Below, piece after piece: positions 33,599 through 42,565 of a DNA stretch of 63,525 bases. Every line of letters starts with the position of its first letter. Within the stretch, counting starts at the first letter, position 1. A program made the translations under genes and the position numbers. The notes under the pieces are model-generated. The model saw only the letters and a list, made by a program, of their open reading frames with translations, had not been told where the DNA came from and made no database searches. Source of the DNA: Acidobacteriaceae bacterium (GTDB lineage Bacteria > Acidobacteriota > Terriglobia > Terriglobales > Acidobacteriaceae); contig DAHUXR010000010.1 in NCBI GenBank assembly GCA_027307045.1, positions 1 through 63,525 of the forward strand, given 5' to 3'.

Positions 33599-34384
33599 CT
33601 AGACTACGGGACCAGTTCCCTTGCCTATGGAAAGCGCTTTGCGCATAGAGTTTTCCACGTAATGCTTGGCTGCTCTGGCGGCTGTGAGCAGGTCATTGCC
33701 TTTGGCCAAAGAGCATGCAAGCGCTGACGAAAAAGCGCAGCCCGTGCCGTGCGTGGAGCCACCAGAAATTTTAGCGCCTTCAAGCACGGTAGGGCGGCGG
33801 CCCTCTCTGCTCACCAGATCATGCGGCGGATCAAGATGCCCACCAGTAACGATTACGTTTCGCACACCCATCTCATGCAGTCGTTGAGCGGCAAGTTGCA
33901 TTTGGTCCATGGTGCTCACGGTGAGCCCGGTAAGCGCGGCGGCTTCATCGATGTTCGGCGTAATAACAGCCACGCGCCCAAGTATCCGGTCCTTCATGAT
34001 CTGCAAGCCTTCCCGCGTGATCAGTTCAGCGCCGGAGCTTGAGCGGATGATGGGATCAAGCACTACATGCCGCAGATAATAGCGCTTTAGAAAACCTGCG
34101 ATACACTTTGCCGCTTCCGCCGATCCCAACATACCAATCTTTACCGCGGCAATCTGCATATCATCCATGAGGTGCTCCAGCGTTTCCGTGATGATTCTGC
34201 CTTCAACGGGATCAATGCGCTTTACCCCGCGCGTGGATTGCAATGTAAGCGCCGTGATGCACGTAACGCCATAGCAGCCATTTGCGGCCATGGTCTTAAC
34301 ATCCGCCGTGATTCCCGCGCCGGACGACGGATCATGGCCGGCAATTGAAAGCACCACCGGAAGTTGGGCCCTTTTGTGCAGCAT
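33599..34384 (-). CDS. thiD: hydroxymethylpyrimidine / phosphomethylpyrimidine kinase
   Basis: A 261-residue PfkB-fold kinase that makes HMP-PP for thiamine synthesis. The opening VLSIAGHDPSSGAGITADVKT is the ThiD substrate motif; VLDPIIRSSSGAELI and the anion-hole/catalytic motif GSTHGTGCAFSSALA are also in place. Length matches the family. No TPP riboswitch was seen upstream (34385-34580), and no other thi gene is adjacent. Confidence 0.9.
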   Translation of the reverse strand: MLHKRAQLPVVLSIAGHDPSSGAGITADVKTMAANGCYGVTCITALTLQSTRGVKRIDPVEGRIITETLEHLMDDMQIAAVKIGMLGSAEAAKCIAGFLKRYYLRHVVLDPIIRSSSGAELITREGLQIMKDRILGRVAVITPNIDEAAALTGLTVSTMDQMQLAAQRLHEMGVRNVIVTGGHLDPPHDLVSREGRRPTVLEGAKISGGSTHGTGCAFSSALACSLAKGNDLLTAARAAKHYVENSMRKALSIGKGTGPVV

Positions 34385-34580
34385 GAATTAATAAACCGAC
34401 CTTCATCTCCGCATGTATTTTAAAGGCCGTGGTGGCAAACACAAACATGGCGTTGGAACTTTCCGTGCCGCGGAACTTTAACGGCACCGCCGAGATAAAG
34501 TTGGCGATCGGAATTACGCAGGCCACTTGTGCGCAGTTCCGATTGCTGCAACACTAGAAAGCTGGTCATTCTCCCTCTTG

Positions 34581-35306
34581 ATGATTATCTTTGGCATTCA
34601 TGCTGTAGAAGAAGCTTTGCAAGCGCGCCAGCGCGGTTTTGACTACGTGGCCGTTGCGCCGGGACGCGGCGATGCGCGCATACAGAAGATCACGCAGCTC
34701 TGCCGCAACGCCGGAGTTCCCTTGCGCACAATGCCGCGCGAACAACTCACGCGGCTGGCTCGGGCGGCGAATCACCAGGGTGTTGTCGCGGTCACGGCGG
34801 AAAAGCAATACAACGATGTTGACGACATTCTGGCCGGCAAGCGTGGCGACCACAGTTTTGTTCTGCTGCTGGATGGCATTGAAGATCCGCACAATCTTGG
34901 CGCGATTATCCGTACCGCGGAAGGCGCAGGCGCTGACGGAATCATTATCCCCGAGCGGCGCGCCGCTGGCGTTACGGGAACGGTGGTCAAGGCCTCCGCA
35001 GGAGCGTCAGAGTATCTGCCGATTGCCCGCGTTACCAATGCGGGACGCGCACTGGAAGAATTGAAGTCGCGCAATATCTGGACTGTTGGCCTGGACGAGC
35101 GCGGCGACAAGCTTTATGACCAGATCGACTACAAAATGGATTGCGCGCTGGTGCTGGGCGCAGAAGGACACGGCTTGCATGAACAAATCCGCAAGAAATG
35201 CGACTTTCTGGTAAAGATTCCGATGCTGGGCAAAGTGCCGTCACTGAATGTTTCCGTGGCTGCGGCAATCGTGATGTATGAAGTGGCGCGGCAACGACGC
35301 AAGTGA
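34581..35306 (+). CDS. rlmB: 23S rRNA (guanosine-2'-O-)-methyltransferase RlmB
   Basis: A 241-residue SPOUT-type (TrmH/SpoU) RNA methyltransferase. After an N-terminal substrate-binding domain (FGIHAVEEALQARQRGFDYV), the catalytic knot motifs are all visible: motif 1 LDGIEDPHNLGAIIRTAEGA, motif 2 LVLGAEGHGL and motif 3 IPMLGKVPSLNVSVAAAI. It should methylate 23S rRNA G2251 (E. coli number). The ATG at 34581 is chosen as it aligns to the family start; an upstream frame start at 34527 would add a non-conserved hydrophobic stretch. Confidence 0.85.
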   Translation: MIIFGIHAVEEALQARQRGFDYVAVAPGRGDARIQKITQLCRNAGVPLRTMPREQLTRLARAANHQGVVAVTAEKQYNDVDDILAGKRGDHSFVLLLDGIEDPHNLGAIIRTAEGAGADGIIIPERRAAGVTGTVVKASAGASEYLPIARVTNAGRALEELKSRNIWTVGLDERGDKLYDQIDYKMDCALVLGAEGHGLHEQIRKKCDFLVKIPMLGKVPSLNVSVAAAIVMYEVARQRRK

Positions 35307-35331
35307 TTACGCGCATATATTTGCGAACATC

Positions 35332-35967
35332 TCATAGCTTCGGCGCTGGCCGCTTCTTCGCTTTAAGCACTATCGCCAAATTGCCGTTGCGGGTATTCGT
35401 GAATCGCAGCTTAATGCGTCCTTCTTCATCCAGCGTGATCACTGCGGGTGTGTTTACTTCAGTCAACATCCATCCGGTTGGAAGCGTCACGTAGTTCAGC
35501 GGACGCCCCAGAGTTCGTGTCCAGGTCAGCTCCCCATTTTTCACAACATAGCCAACAGGATCGGTATACGTTTCCTCCACGCGGACGCGCGTTGACTGGC
35601 CTTCGCCCACCGGATGATCAAGGTCTCCTTGGACCGCCACGGAATCGGGCTCAACCGGCTCAGGATAATAGCCCAGCGCGTTTACGTCCTTTCCCGCGAC
35701 AGTTGAAGTCTTCAGCAGCTTGCCTGTATCAAGATCGGTCATCTTTGCGTCAGGTGCAACCACGCTTCCCTTGCGAACAAAGCTGTGCACTGATTTCTGC
35801 CCAACTCGCGTGACGGTGAAATCATGCGAGATACGAAATTGATGGGTTGAAGGCTCAAGCAGCCAATAGCTGATCTCGCGGTCCTGCGCGGCGCGATGAA
35901 AAGATCCATCCTGTGCCAGCATTACAGCCGCCATCAATAGAAAGCACGCTAAAATGATTCTTCTCAT
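35332..35967 (-). CDS. exported protein, paralogue of the upstream gene
   Basis: A 211-residue exported protein (signal peptide 1-18) with no recognised family. It shares a whole-length pattern with the 197-residue protein encoded upstream: HQFRISHDFTVTR against HQFAITYDVTTTR, then RKGSV/RPGSV, a GKDVNALG/GKDAKATG turn, a V-E-TYTDPVGY/FKTYTDAPSY strand, and LPTGWMLTE/LPKGWELVE with a final DEEGRIKLRF/DEDGRIRVSF turn. Its ATG overlaps the upstream stop by 4 bases (ATGA), so translation is coupled. Confidence 0.65.
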   Translation of the reverse strand: MRRIILACFLLMAAVMLAQDGSFHRAAQDREISYWLLEPSTHQFRISHDFTVTRVGQKSVHSFVRKGSVVAPDAKMTDLDTGKLLKTSTVAGKDVNALGYYPEPVEPDSVAVQGDLDHPVGEGQSTRVRVEETYTDPVGYVVKNGELTWTRTLGRPLNYVTLPTGWMLTEVNTPAVITLDEEGRIKLRFTNTRNGNLAIVLKAKKRPAPKL

Positions 35968-36557
35968 GGCAGCCTCCGCGCAACAATCTTTACCGGCAAC
36001 CGATCGTCGCGATCATTGAGAAAGCTGACGCGGATTCGTCCATCCTCATCGGTTGAAACAATTCCCGGCGACGCGCACTCTACCAGTTCCCAGCCCTTAG
36101 GCAGCACGACTACGTTGCGTTTGATGCCAAGTGGCCGCGTAAACACCAGTTTGCCATCGGTAAGCGTATAAGATGGAGCATCGGTGTAAGTCTTGAAGAT
36201 GCGTATCCGGGTTTCTCCGCCTTTCGGCACCGGTCCTAGCAAATGGACTTTAATGAATTCGGCTTTGTCCGACGTGTCAGCTGGAACAAGTCCCGTGGCC
36301 TTTGCGTCTTTGCCGTTCACCGTTTCGAACTTCAATTCCTTGCCGCTGCTGCGCTCTATCACGCGCTCTTTCGTCGCCACGGAGCCTGGCCGGATAGGAT
36401 TGAAGAAGAATTGCGCGCCTTCGCGCGTTGTGGTTACGTCGTAAGTTATCGCGAATTGATGCGTTTCCGGCTGCTGCAATTCATACAAGGTAAACTCATC
36501 GGCAGCGAGCAGCGGCACGCTGAACAGGCAGAGCATGAATGCGATCTTTGGCAACAT
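35964..36557 (-). CDS. exported protein, first of an overlapping paralogue pair
   Basis: A 197-residue protein with signal peptide 1-18 (LLAA-D). It is all-beta by appearance, with the same motif order as the following gene and about 30 percent identity by eye. Both may be Ig-like or lipocalin-like binders. No known function. The pair probably arose by tandem duplication, and is transcribed away from the TPM operon. Confidence 0.65.
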   Translation of the reverse strand: MLPKIAFMLCLFSVPLLAADEFTLYELQQPETHQFAITYDVTTTREGAQFFFNPIRPGSVATKERVIERSSGKELKFETVNGKDAKATGLVPADTSDKAEFIKVHLLGPVPKGGETRIRIFKTYTDAPSYTLTDGKLVFTRPLGIKRNVVVLPKGWELVECASPGIVSTDEDGRIRVSFLNDRDDRLPVKIVARRLP

Positions 36558-36603
36558 AGCGGGCGGAGTTTATCACATCAGCCGCCGGAGTGACATGACT
36601 CCA

Positions 36604-36616
36604 TTGCATATTGCAA
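36604..36616. promoter_or_regulatory. TTGCA-TAT-TGCAA inverted repeat upstream of TPM operon
   Basis: A perfect 5-bp inverted repeat with a 3-base spacer in the divergent region between the paralogue pair and the TPM operon. It could be an operator for either side; no regulator is identified. Confidence 0.3.
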
Positions 36617-36694
36617 TGCCGGAGCGGGGCGCGACTAACTAAAGAAGTTATTACAAATCTGCAATGTCATCCTTCTGCATATAATTGGAGACGA

Positions 36695-37486
36695 ATGGCT
36701 CCTAACAGAATCTGGCAGGCGACAATGTACGTTTGGGCGCTGGTCTGCCTTGCCACCCTGCTTTCCGCCGAGCCAATCAAACAACTCAAGCCTAAGGGAT
36801 ACGTGAATGATTTCGCCGGCGTGCTTGACGCTTCGTCCTCTGAATCGATCCGCAACATCTGCCAGCAGATTGATCAAAACGCCCATGCTCAAATCGCTAT
36901 CGTTACCATCCAGTCGCTCGATGGCGCTGATATTGAAAGCTACGCCTCTGATCTCTATAAAGCCTGGGGAATAGGGCCAAAATCCAGCAATCGCGGCGTT
37001 TTGATCCTGCTGGCGATCAATGATCGCAAGCGCCGCATTGAGGTGGGCTACGGGCTGGAGCCAATCCTTCCCGACGGGAAAGTAGGTGGCTTTGGTCGTG
37101 AAGCCGCTCCTTTGCTCAGGCAGGACCAATACGGCCCAGCTGTTCTGCTCATGACACAACGGGTTGCGGGCGTGATCGCCGCCGATGCCGGCATAACCCT
37201 TGAAGGCGCTGAACCGCCGCGTCCACCGCCAGATGAGCGTCCGGCGGACGGGCCGTCTGCCGGAGCCATTTTTTTTGGAATAGCTATAGTCCTGATTGTC
37301 CTCGCCGTATTATCCAGGGCAGGAGGCAGCGGCCTGATTTGGTTCTTGCTCGGCATGTTCCTGAACAGCGGAGGCAGAGGTGGCGGCGGTAGTTGGGGCG
37401 GTGGCGGTGGGTTTGGCGGCGGTGGCGGTTTTGGTGGTTTTGGCGGAGGCAGTTCTGGAGGAGGCGGCGCAAGCGGCGACTGGTAG
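36695..37486 (+). CDS. TPM-domain membrane protein with Gly-rich tail
   Basis: About 263 residues. A signal peptide or anchor is followed by a TPM domain (about 35-165): KGYVNDFAGVLDAS, IAIVTIQSLDGADIESYA, NRGVLILLAINDRKRRIEVGYG and a GGFGREAAPLLRQDQY closing part. Then come a Pro-rich linker, one or two membrane spans (AIFFGIAIVLIVLAVLS, GLIWFLLGMFL) and a tail of Gly-Gly-Ser/Phe/Trp repeats. TPM proteins (YgcG type) are often beside lemA, as here. Known TPM domains have been linked to phosphatase or photosystem repair activity. GGAG 4 bases upstream fixes the start. Confidence 0.8.
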   Translation: MAPNRIWQATMYVWALVCLATLLSAEPIKQLKPKGYVNDFAGVLDASSSESIRNICQQIDQNAHAQIAIVTIQSLDGADIESYASDLYKAWGIGPKSSNRGVLILLAINDRKRRIEVGYGLEPILPDGKVGGFGREAAPLLRQDQYGPAVLLMTQRVAGVIAADAGITLEGAEPPRPPPDERPADGPSAGAIFFGIAIVLIVLAVLSRAGGSGLIWFLLGMFLNSGGRGGGGSWGGGGGFGGGGGFGGFGGGSSGGGGASGDW

Positions 37487-37509
37487 CCGCGAAACGCCTA
37501 ATAACTTTT

Positions 37510-38220
37510 ATGGAAGCAGAAAAACAGATCACGGATTTTGTGAACAGCCTTAAACTGGCAGCTGGCGCGAACCTGGAATGCGTGGCGCTGTTCGGGTCGG
37601 CTGCATCCGGAGAATTCCATGCCGATTATTCTGACATCAACATCCTCTGCGTGATGCGTGAGCTTTCCGCTCCGGTGCTTGCGGCGCTGTCGCCGGCTAT
37701 TGTCAGCTGGACGAAGCGCAAGTTTCCTGCGCCGCTGATATTCTCACGCTCTGAATTAGAGCAATGCATAGACGTGTTCGCCATTGAGATGCTCGATATC
37801 CGCCAGCGCCATCGCATCCTGTACGGCGACAATATTTTTGCCGGCATGAACGTTCCCATGGACCGCCATCGCGTTCAACTGGAGCACGAACTGCGCACCA
37901 AACTGCTTACCTTGCGGCAAAGTTATGTTCAGGCCGCGGGCGATAACAAACGCGTTCGGCGCTTGATGCTTGATTCCATTTCCGCTTTCAGCACGCTGTT
38001 CCGGCACACGCTCATTGCCATGGGAGAACAACCTGCGCCCCATAAGGCGGAGAACATCAAACGGCTGGCGGCGCGGACCAATTTTGATCCAGGCATTTTT
38101 CTCAAGTTGTTGCAGGTGCGCGAGCGGAAGGCAAATGAAAATGAGATTGAGGCTGCATCCGCGTTTGCACAATATCTGGATGGGATCAACAGAGTGGTCC
38201 AGGCAGTCGATGCGCTGTAA
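37510..38220 (+). CDS. MNT-type nucleotidyltransferase-domain protein
   Basis: A 236-residue cytosolic protein. The N-terminal 110 residues show the polymerase-beta-like nucleotidyltransferase signature GSAASGEFHADYSDINIL (G29-S30, D42, N44). The usual DxD is DxN here, so one metal ligand is changed. The C-terminal half is helical (RHRVQLEHELRTKLLTLRQ and beyond), like the HEPN-type partner domain fused to MNT in some proteins. It sits between the TPM gene and lemA. The starting ATG is weakly supported by sequence; no ribosome-binding site. Confidence 0.7.
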   Translation: MEAEKQITDFVNSLKLAAGANLECVALFGSAASGEFHADYSDINILCVMRELSAPVLAALSPAIVSWTKRKFPAPLIFSRSELEQCIDVFAIEMLDIRQRHRILYGDNIFAGMNVPMDRHRVQLEHELRTKLLTLRQSYVQAAGDNKRVRRLMLDSISAFSTLFRHTLIAMGEQPAPHKAENIKRLAARTNFDPGIFLKLLQVRERKANENEIEAASAFAQYLDGINRVVQAVDAL

Positions 38221-38262
38221 TTGAAAGATAGTTGAGGCTTGAAGGATAAAACGGAGGAGAAG

Positions 38263-38877
38263 ATGAAGGTTTGGATAGCAATAGGAATCATCGTGTTGCT
38301 GCTGATTGTCGGGTTCAGCAGTTATGTAGGCGCAAGAAATCAGATGGTGACGAAGAATGAGACTGTAAAAGCGGCGTGGTCACAAGTGGATATCGTGCTG
38401 CAACGCCGTGCTGACCTGATCCCCAACCTGGTTGAGACGGTGAAGGGCTTTGCTTTACAGGAGCAAACCGTCTTTGGCGACATCGCCAAAGCACGTTCGC
38501 GTTTGCTTTCCGCCAATACTCCCTCGGATAAAATTGCCGCCAACCAGCAGCTTGATGGCGCACTGGGCCGTCTTCTGGTGGTGGTGGAAAACTACCCCCA
38601 ACTGAAGTCGAATGAAAACTTTCTGCGACTGCAGGATGAACTGGCTGGGACCGAGAACCGGATAGCTGTCGAGCGCAAGCGCTACAACGATGCATTGCAG
38701 GACTACAACACGTTCATTGGTCTTTTTCCGAACAGCATTTGGGCCGGCATGGCTGGATTCAAGCGCAATGAAGCGTACTTTGCCGCGAGTGAAGGCGCAA
38801 AGACCGCGCCCAAAGTTGATTTCTCCGGCGTAAAACCCACACCGCCCGCGCAAGCCACACCGCAACCGGCACATTAA
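38263..38877 (+). CDS. lemA: LemA-family membrane protein
   Basis: About 204 residues. One N-terminal membrane span (residues 3-22) is followed by the coiled four-helix body of LemA: NETVKAAWSQVDIVLQRRAD, LIPNLVETVKGFA, and VERKRYNDALQDYNTFI. The Pro/Ala-rich tail is not conserved. Exact biological role unknown. GGAGGAG 5 bases upstream sets the start. It ends the TPM-NTase-lemA operon; spacing to the NTase gene is 42 bases. Confidence 0.9.
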   Translation: MKVWIAIGIIVLLLIVGFSSYVGARNQMVTKNETVKAAWSQVDIVLQRRADLIPNLVETVKGFALQEQTVFGDIAKARSRLLSANTPSDKIAANQQLDGALGRLLVVVENYPQLKSNENFLRLQDELAGTENRIAVERKRYNDALQDYNTFIGLFPNSIWAGMAGFKRNEAYFAASEGAKTAPKVDFSGVKPTPPAQATPQPAH

Positions 38878-38885
38878 CAGCTATT

Positions 38886-38911
38886 TGGGCCGTGGCATCG
38901 GCTGCGGCCCA
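38886..38911. terminator. hairpin between convergent genes, possible bidirectional terminator
   Basis: A 7-bp stem TGGGCCG / CGGCCCA with a 12-base loop lies between lemA and the convergent regulator gene. No T-run follows on either strand, so its strength is uncertain. Confidence 0.4.
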
Positions 38912-38915
38912 AGCA

Positions 38916-40583
38916 TCATCTGACGAGTCCAATCTTCCGTATCAGATCCTGAAATCTCGGGTCTGACCGGACGTCATCCAGCATCGGTTCAACGTTGAGC
39001 CAGGTCAAACCGTCAGCGCGATCGTCATAGGCTTTTTCCAGCCACATCATTGCTTTGTCTTTATCTCCCAAGCCGGCAAAGAGCATTCCAAAATATGTTG
39101 GCGGTATGTAACGCTTTTTTGCAGCTGCCTTAAACGCCTCGGCCAGCTTCATGGTCTCAGCTTTTTTGCCGCTCACGGCATAGGCCAGGCCCAGCGCCGC
39201 GTCCATCAGCGGCATCTCACCTGTTTCGGTTCGTGCTTGCTTCAGGTGCGCAATAGCTTTGGCATGCTCGTTCAAGCGCATATAGGCGCGGCCAGCGATA
39301 AAGTGCAGCATAAAATATCCGGGATCTAACTGCTTGGCCTTCTCGCATTCGTCCACCGCACGCTGGTATTCACGGCCAAAATAATATGCAGCCGCCCGCG
39401 TGGTGTGCACCGCCACCAGCCGGTGCGGATCTGTCTCCTGCACAATGCTCATCGTCTGCTCAATCTCGTCAAACGCTGCGTCGCGCCTGCCCAGCGCCAG
39501 CAGCAGCCATGAGTACCACAGATGTGTGTCCGCGTGGTCCGGGTTCAGATCGATGGCCAGCTCGTACCCGGCCGCAGCCTCTTCCCATTTCCAGTGGTAA
39601 TGGTGGTTTACCAGTGCCAGAGCTGTGTGCGCTTCCGCAAATGAGCTGTCCAACTCCAGTGCTTTGCGCGCGGCCTTCTCGGCTTTTGGCATGGCTTCAC
39701 GCGGCGGCAGCAGATCAAATGGCGCTATCGCCAGCAGCGCATACGCGCTCGCCAGTCCGGCATAGGCGGGCGCATATTTTTCGTCGAGCTGGATGGCGCG
39801 CTCAAAGTCTTCAATGCTTTTGCTGATCGCCCCAGGAGTCATCTGATGCAGGTTGTAACGAGCTTTCAGGTAGGCATCGTATGCCGCGGGCTGTACTTGT
39901 ATTTGAGTCTGCCATTTTTGCGGACCGGCAACCCTTGCGCTATCGGGTAGATTCAGCGCCAGGTTGATCTCGCGCGCAATCGCCTCCGCAATATCGGCCT
40001 GCACGCTCAACACGTCACTAAGATCGCGCTCATAGGTTTCTGCCCAGAGCTGCGTCTGGTCTTTAAGTTGGATCAGCTGTGCCGTAATGCGAACTCGATT
40101 GCCACCGCGTCTTACTCTGCCTTCCAGCACATAGCCAACGCCCAGCTCTTTCTTCATCTGGTCCAGTGACTTGCTGCTCGAATCGTAGTGTTCGGCTGTA
40201 GTTCGCGCGATCACGGCCAACTCCGATGCCTGTAATCGCGTGATCTGCGTGATCATCTCTTCCGTAAGACCATCGCTGAAATAGTCGTCTTCTTTTGTGC
40301 CGCTCAGATTGCCAAACGGCAATACCGCAAGCTTGATCTTCTCTGCCGGCCCTTCATCGCGATTCCCGGTCGCAACTGTCGCGCCGGATTGCTGCCGCGT
40401 GTTGAACCAGTCCGTCAGCTCGTTGCGGTACGCGTAGATTGATCCAAGTTTGTCATGCAGATGGCGGTAGACGGGCAGCCCTTCCTTTTTCTCCCAGCGC
40501 TGCACGGTGCGCACGTCCCGCCGCAGATACGAAGCAATCTCTTTCCAGGAATCTAGTCGATCAGCTGGATTGCCGCTTGTCAT
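38916..40583 (-). CDS. HTH / TolB-like / TPR regulatory protein
   Basis: A 555-residue cytosolic protein of a kind common in Acidobacteria. An N-terminal helix-turn-helix of the excisionase/MerR type (SWKEIASYLRRDVRTVQRWE) is followed by a TolB/adenylate-cyclase-associated domain (LAVLPFGNLSGTKEDDYFSD through RVRRGGNRVRITAQLIQ). About eight TPR units fill the C-terminal 320 residues (AYAGLASAYALLAIAPF, YMRLNEHAKAIAHLKQAR). It may be a one-component regulator. ATG at 40583 aligns with relatives; a start at 40652 is unlikely. Confidence 0.75.
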   Translation of the reverse strand: MTSGNPADRLDSWKEIASYLRRDVRTVQRWEKKEGLPVYRHLHDKLGSIYAYRNELTDWFNTRQQSGATVATGNRDEGPAEKIKLAVLPFGNLSGTKEDDYFSDGLTEEMITQITRLQASELAVIARTTAEHYDSSSKSLDQMKKELGVGYVLEGRVRRGGNRVRITAQLIQLKDQTQLWAETYERDLSDVLSVQADIAEAIAREINLALNLPDSARVAGPQKWQTQIQVQPAAYDAYLKARYNLHQMTPGAISKSIEDFERAIQLDEKYAPAYAGLASAYALLAIAPFDLLPPREAMPKAEKAARKALELDSSFAEAHTALALVNHHYHWKWEEAAAGYELAIDLNPDHADTHLWYSWLLLALGRRDAAFDEIEQTMSIVQETDPHRLVAVHTTRAAAYYFGREYQRAVDECEKAKQLDPGYFMLHFIAGRAYMRLNEHAKAIAHLKQARTETGEMPLMDAALGLAYAVSGKKAETMKLAEAFKAAAKKRYIPPTYFGMLFAGLGDKDKAMMWLEKAYDDRADGLTWLNVEPMLDDVRSDPRFQDLIRKIGLVR

Positions 40584-40729
40584 GTTCGCGTTCCGCCCCG
40601 TCTTCTTTTTGGTGTCGATATATACCGCACGACATTCAACGGCATCAATCACTTGCCGCGCGTTGCCGCTTGAGAGCCAATTCTACCGGGAGATAGAGTC
40701 GGATCCGTAGTGAAAAGAAAGACGCCATC

Positions 40730-41565
40730 ATGATCAAGCTTGGTTCAATAAAGAGTTCCCTGCTTTTGGCAACGGCAATGCTGGCCAAACTCCCTTCAGC
40801 GCAGGGCTTGCCCTGGCTCGATGATCCGTTAGTCCAACCCGCTGTTGTACAAAACGAATCGCCCCACCCCACACCACTTTTTCAAACTATGGCGCCGCAG
40901 GTCGCAACCACGACCGATCCTTCCACGGTGACCATACCCGCCGGGACCCGGGTGCTCATGGTCCTGAAGAGCCCGCTGCATACCACGTCGGGAACAGCGG
41001 GCTCCGGCCTTTATCTTGAAACGCTCTATCCTGTGGTGCAGGTCAACGGTGTAGTCATTCCCGCTCATACGCAGGTTCAGGGCGTGGTGGAATCCAACGA
41101 ACGCCCCGGACATTTGAAACGGACGTCAGAATTCCGTTTCCGATTCACCACCCTGATCTTTCCCAACAATGTTGTGGTGCCGATCAACGGCGTGTTGCAA
41201 AGCATACCGGGCGCAAGAAACATCCGCACGCGCAGTAATGACAGGACGCTTGAGCCGGTGGATCAGCCAGAAAAGTCATTACTCCCACTGCCGCAAGTGC
41301 GGTTGGCGGCGCGATCATTGGGTCAAATCGGCACTTCGGCATCGGTTTGCTGCCCGGAGCCGGTCTAGGTGCTGCTCTGGGGTTGGGTGCGGTTCTGGTG
41401 AAACGTGGTGACGAGATATATCTATCCCAGGGATCCAGGATTGAAATGGTCCTGCAATCTCCTTTTAGTCTTGAGCGCGAACAGATGGTAGCGAACGCGC
41501 GCTACGCTCGTCCAGCACAAGCATTCAACGATCAACACCCTGCTTCTCCAAAGCTGACGTCATGA
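40730..41565 (+). pseudogene. frameshifted exported VirB10/TrbI-like beta protein
   Basis: The 5' part (to about 41277) encodes an exported protein: signal peptide, then TVTIPAGTRVLMVLKSPL, LETLYPVVQVNGVVIPAHTQ and VVESNERPGHLKRTSEF, resembling the VirB10/TrbI C-terminal fold. At about 41276-41280 the coding sense moves from the first frame to the -1-shifted frame, which continues TPTAASAVGGAIIGS and GLGAALGLGAVLVKRGDEIY to the stop at 41565. A one-base deletion explains it; the joined product would have about 278 residues. It is either a recent pseudogene or a sequencing error. Its 3' end overlaps the permease stub on the other strand. Confidence 0.75.
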
Positions 41566-41747
41566 ATACCAGCTTGTCGGAATCAGGAAACGGCAGCGGC
41601 TTCAACAACACAGCATTCACGATGCTGAAGATCGCCGTATGGGCGCCGATGCCCAACGCCAGGGTAAACAAGGGCAATTACCGTAAACGCCGGCGACTTA
41701 CTCAGCGTGCGCAGACCGTAACGCAGATCTTGCAGCAGTGTAGTCAC
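41525..41747 (-). pseudogene. truncated and frameshifted MacB-type permease stub
   Basis: From GTG at 41747, preceded by GGGAGAAG, the minus strand reads [24 protein letters not shown] and, one base shifted, [20 protein letters not shown] then [16 protein letters not shown]: the first 60 or so residues of an ABC permease of the acidobacterial duplicated orphan permease (MacB-like) family, whose full length is about 800. One extra T (near 41667) breaks the frame, and everything after LVFMT is gone. It follows the ATPase gene at 41800 in the same orientation. Confidence 0.85.
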
Positions 41748-41799
41748 ACACTTCTCCCTCAGATTGAGATTGCGGTTTTAAATGGATGGGATCGAGATC

Positions 41800-42519
41800 T
41801 TACGCCATCTCTGCTGTTTGCTGCGCGGCTTCCGTTTCTTCGACTACCTTGCCGTCAAAGAGATGGATGGTGCGCTCAGCATGCTTGGCAAAGCGCGCAT
41901 CATGCGTCACCATGCAGATGGTTGCGCCTTCACGGTGCAGGCTTTGCAGCAGGTCCATTACGGCTTCACCATTGCGTGAGTCCAGGTTTCCCGTGGGCTC
42001 GTCAGCCAACAGGATGCTGGGTGATCCGCCCAATGCACGGGCCACGGCAACACGCTGCTGTTGACCGCCAGAGAGCTGTGACGGATAGTGGCGCATGCGG
42101 TGCGCCATGCCCACTTTCTCCAACGCTTCCTGCACGCGCTTTTTGCGCTCAGGGGATGACATGGAGCGGTACGTCAGCGGCAATTCAACGTTCTCATATA
42201 CCGTGAGGTCGCCAATCAGGTTGAAGCTTTGGAAGATAAACCCAATTTCCTGGTTGCGAATGCGGGCGCGATCAGATAAATCCAGTCCCTGCACGGGACG
42301 GTTGTTCAGGATGTAAGATCCGTCCGTAGGCGAATCCAGCAGGCCAATGATGGAGAGCAGCGTCGATTTGCCGCAACCTGAAGGGCCGGCAATAGCGACA
42401 TACTCGCCCTTCTTAATGTCCAGATGGATGCCGGAGAGCGCATGCGTCTCAACTTCATCGGTGTAGAAAATTTTGGTTACGTTTTCCAGGTTGATTAAAG
42501 TTTGTCCGCTGCTTGCCAC
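41800..42519 (-). CDS. MacB/LolD-type ABC transporter ATPase
   Basis: A 239-residue ATP-binding protein with Walker A GPSGCGKST, Q-loop IGFIFQSFNLIGDL, signature LSGGQQQR, Walker B ILLADEPTGNLD and H-loop VTHDARFA. The LolD/MacB subfamily pattern (NRPVQGLDLSDRAR, EVETHALSGIHLDI) fits export of lipoproteins or drugs. Starts at GTG with GGAG 9 bases upstream. It lies between a membrane-fusion protein and the permease remnant, so its native partner is broken here. Confidence 0.9.
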   Translation of the reverse strand: MASSGQTLINLENVTKIFYTDEVETHALSGIHLDIKKGEYVAIAGPSGCGKSTLLSIIGLLDSPTDGSYILNNRPVQGLDLSDRARIRNQEIGFIFQSFNLIGDLTVYENVELPLTYRSMSSPERKKRVQEALEKVGMAHRMRHYPSQLSGGQQQRVAVARALGGSPSILLADEPTGNLDSRNGEAVMDLLQSLHREGATICMVTHDARFAKHAERTIHLFDGKVVEETEAAQQTAEMA

Positions 42520-42565
42520 GTTTATGTTCTCCTCGCAAAAGTATTGATGGATCTTCCGCTATTGC

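Noticed and set aside
34332..34526. Open frame of 64 codons on the minus strand upstream of thiD
   Set aside because: It overlaps the thiD start in another frame, has no ribosome-binding site and no recognisable domain; the stretch also reads in the opposite direction.
34385..34580. TPP riboswitch before thiD
   Set aside because: Neither the CTGAGA nor the ACCTGA block was found on the thiD sense strand.
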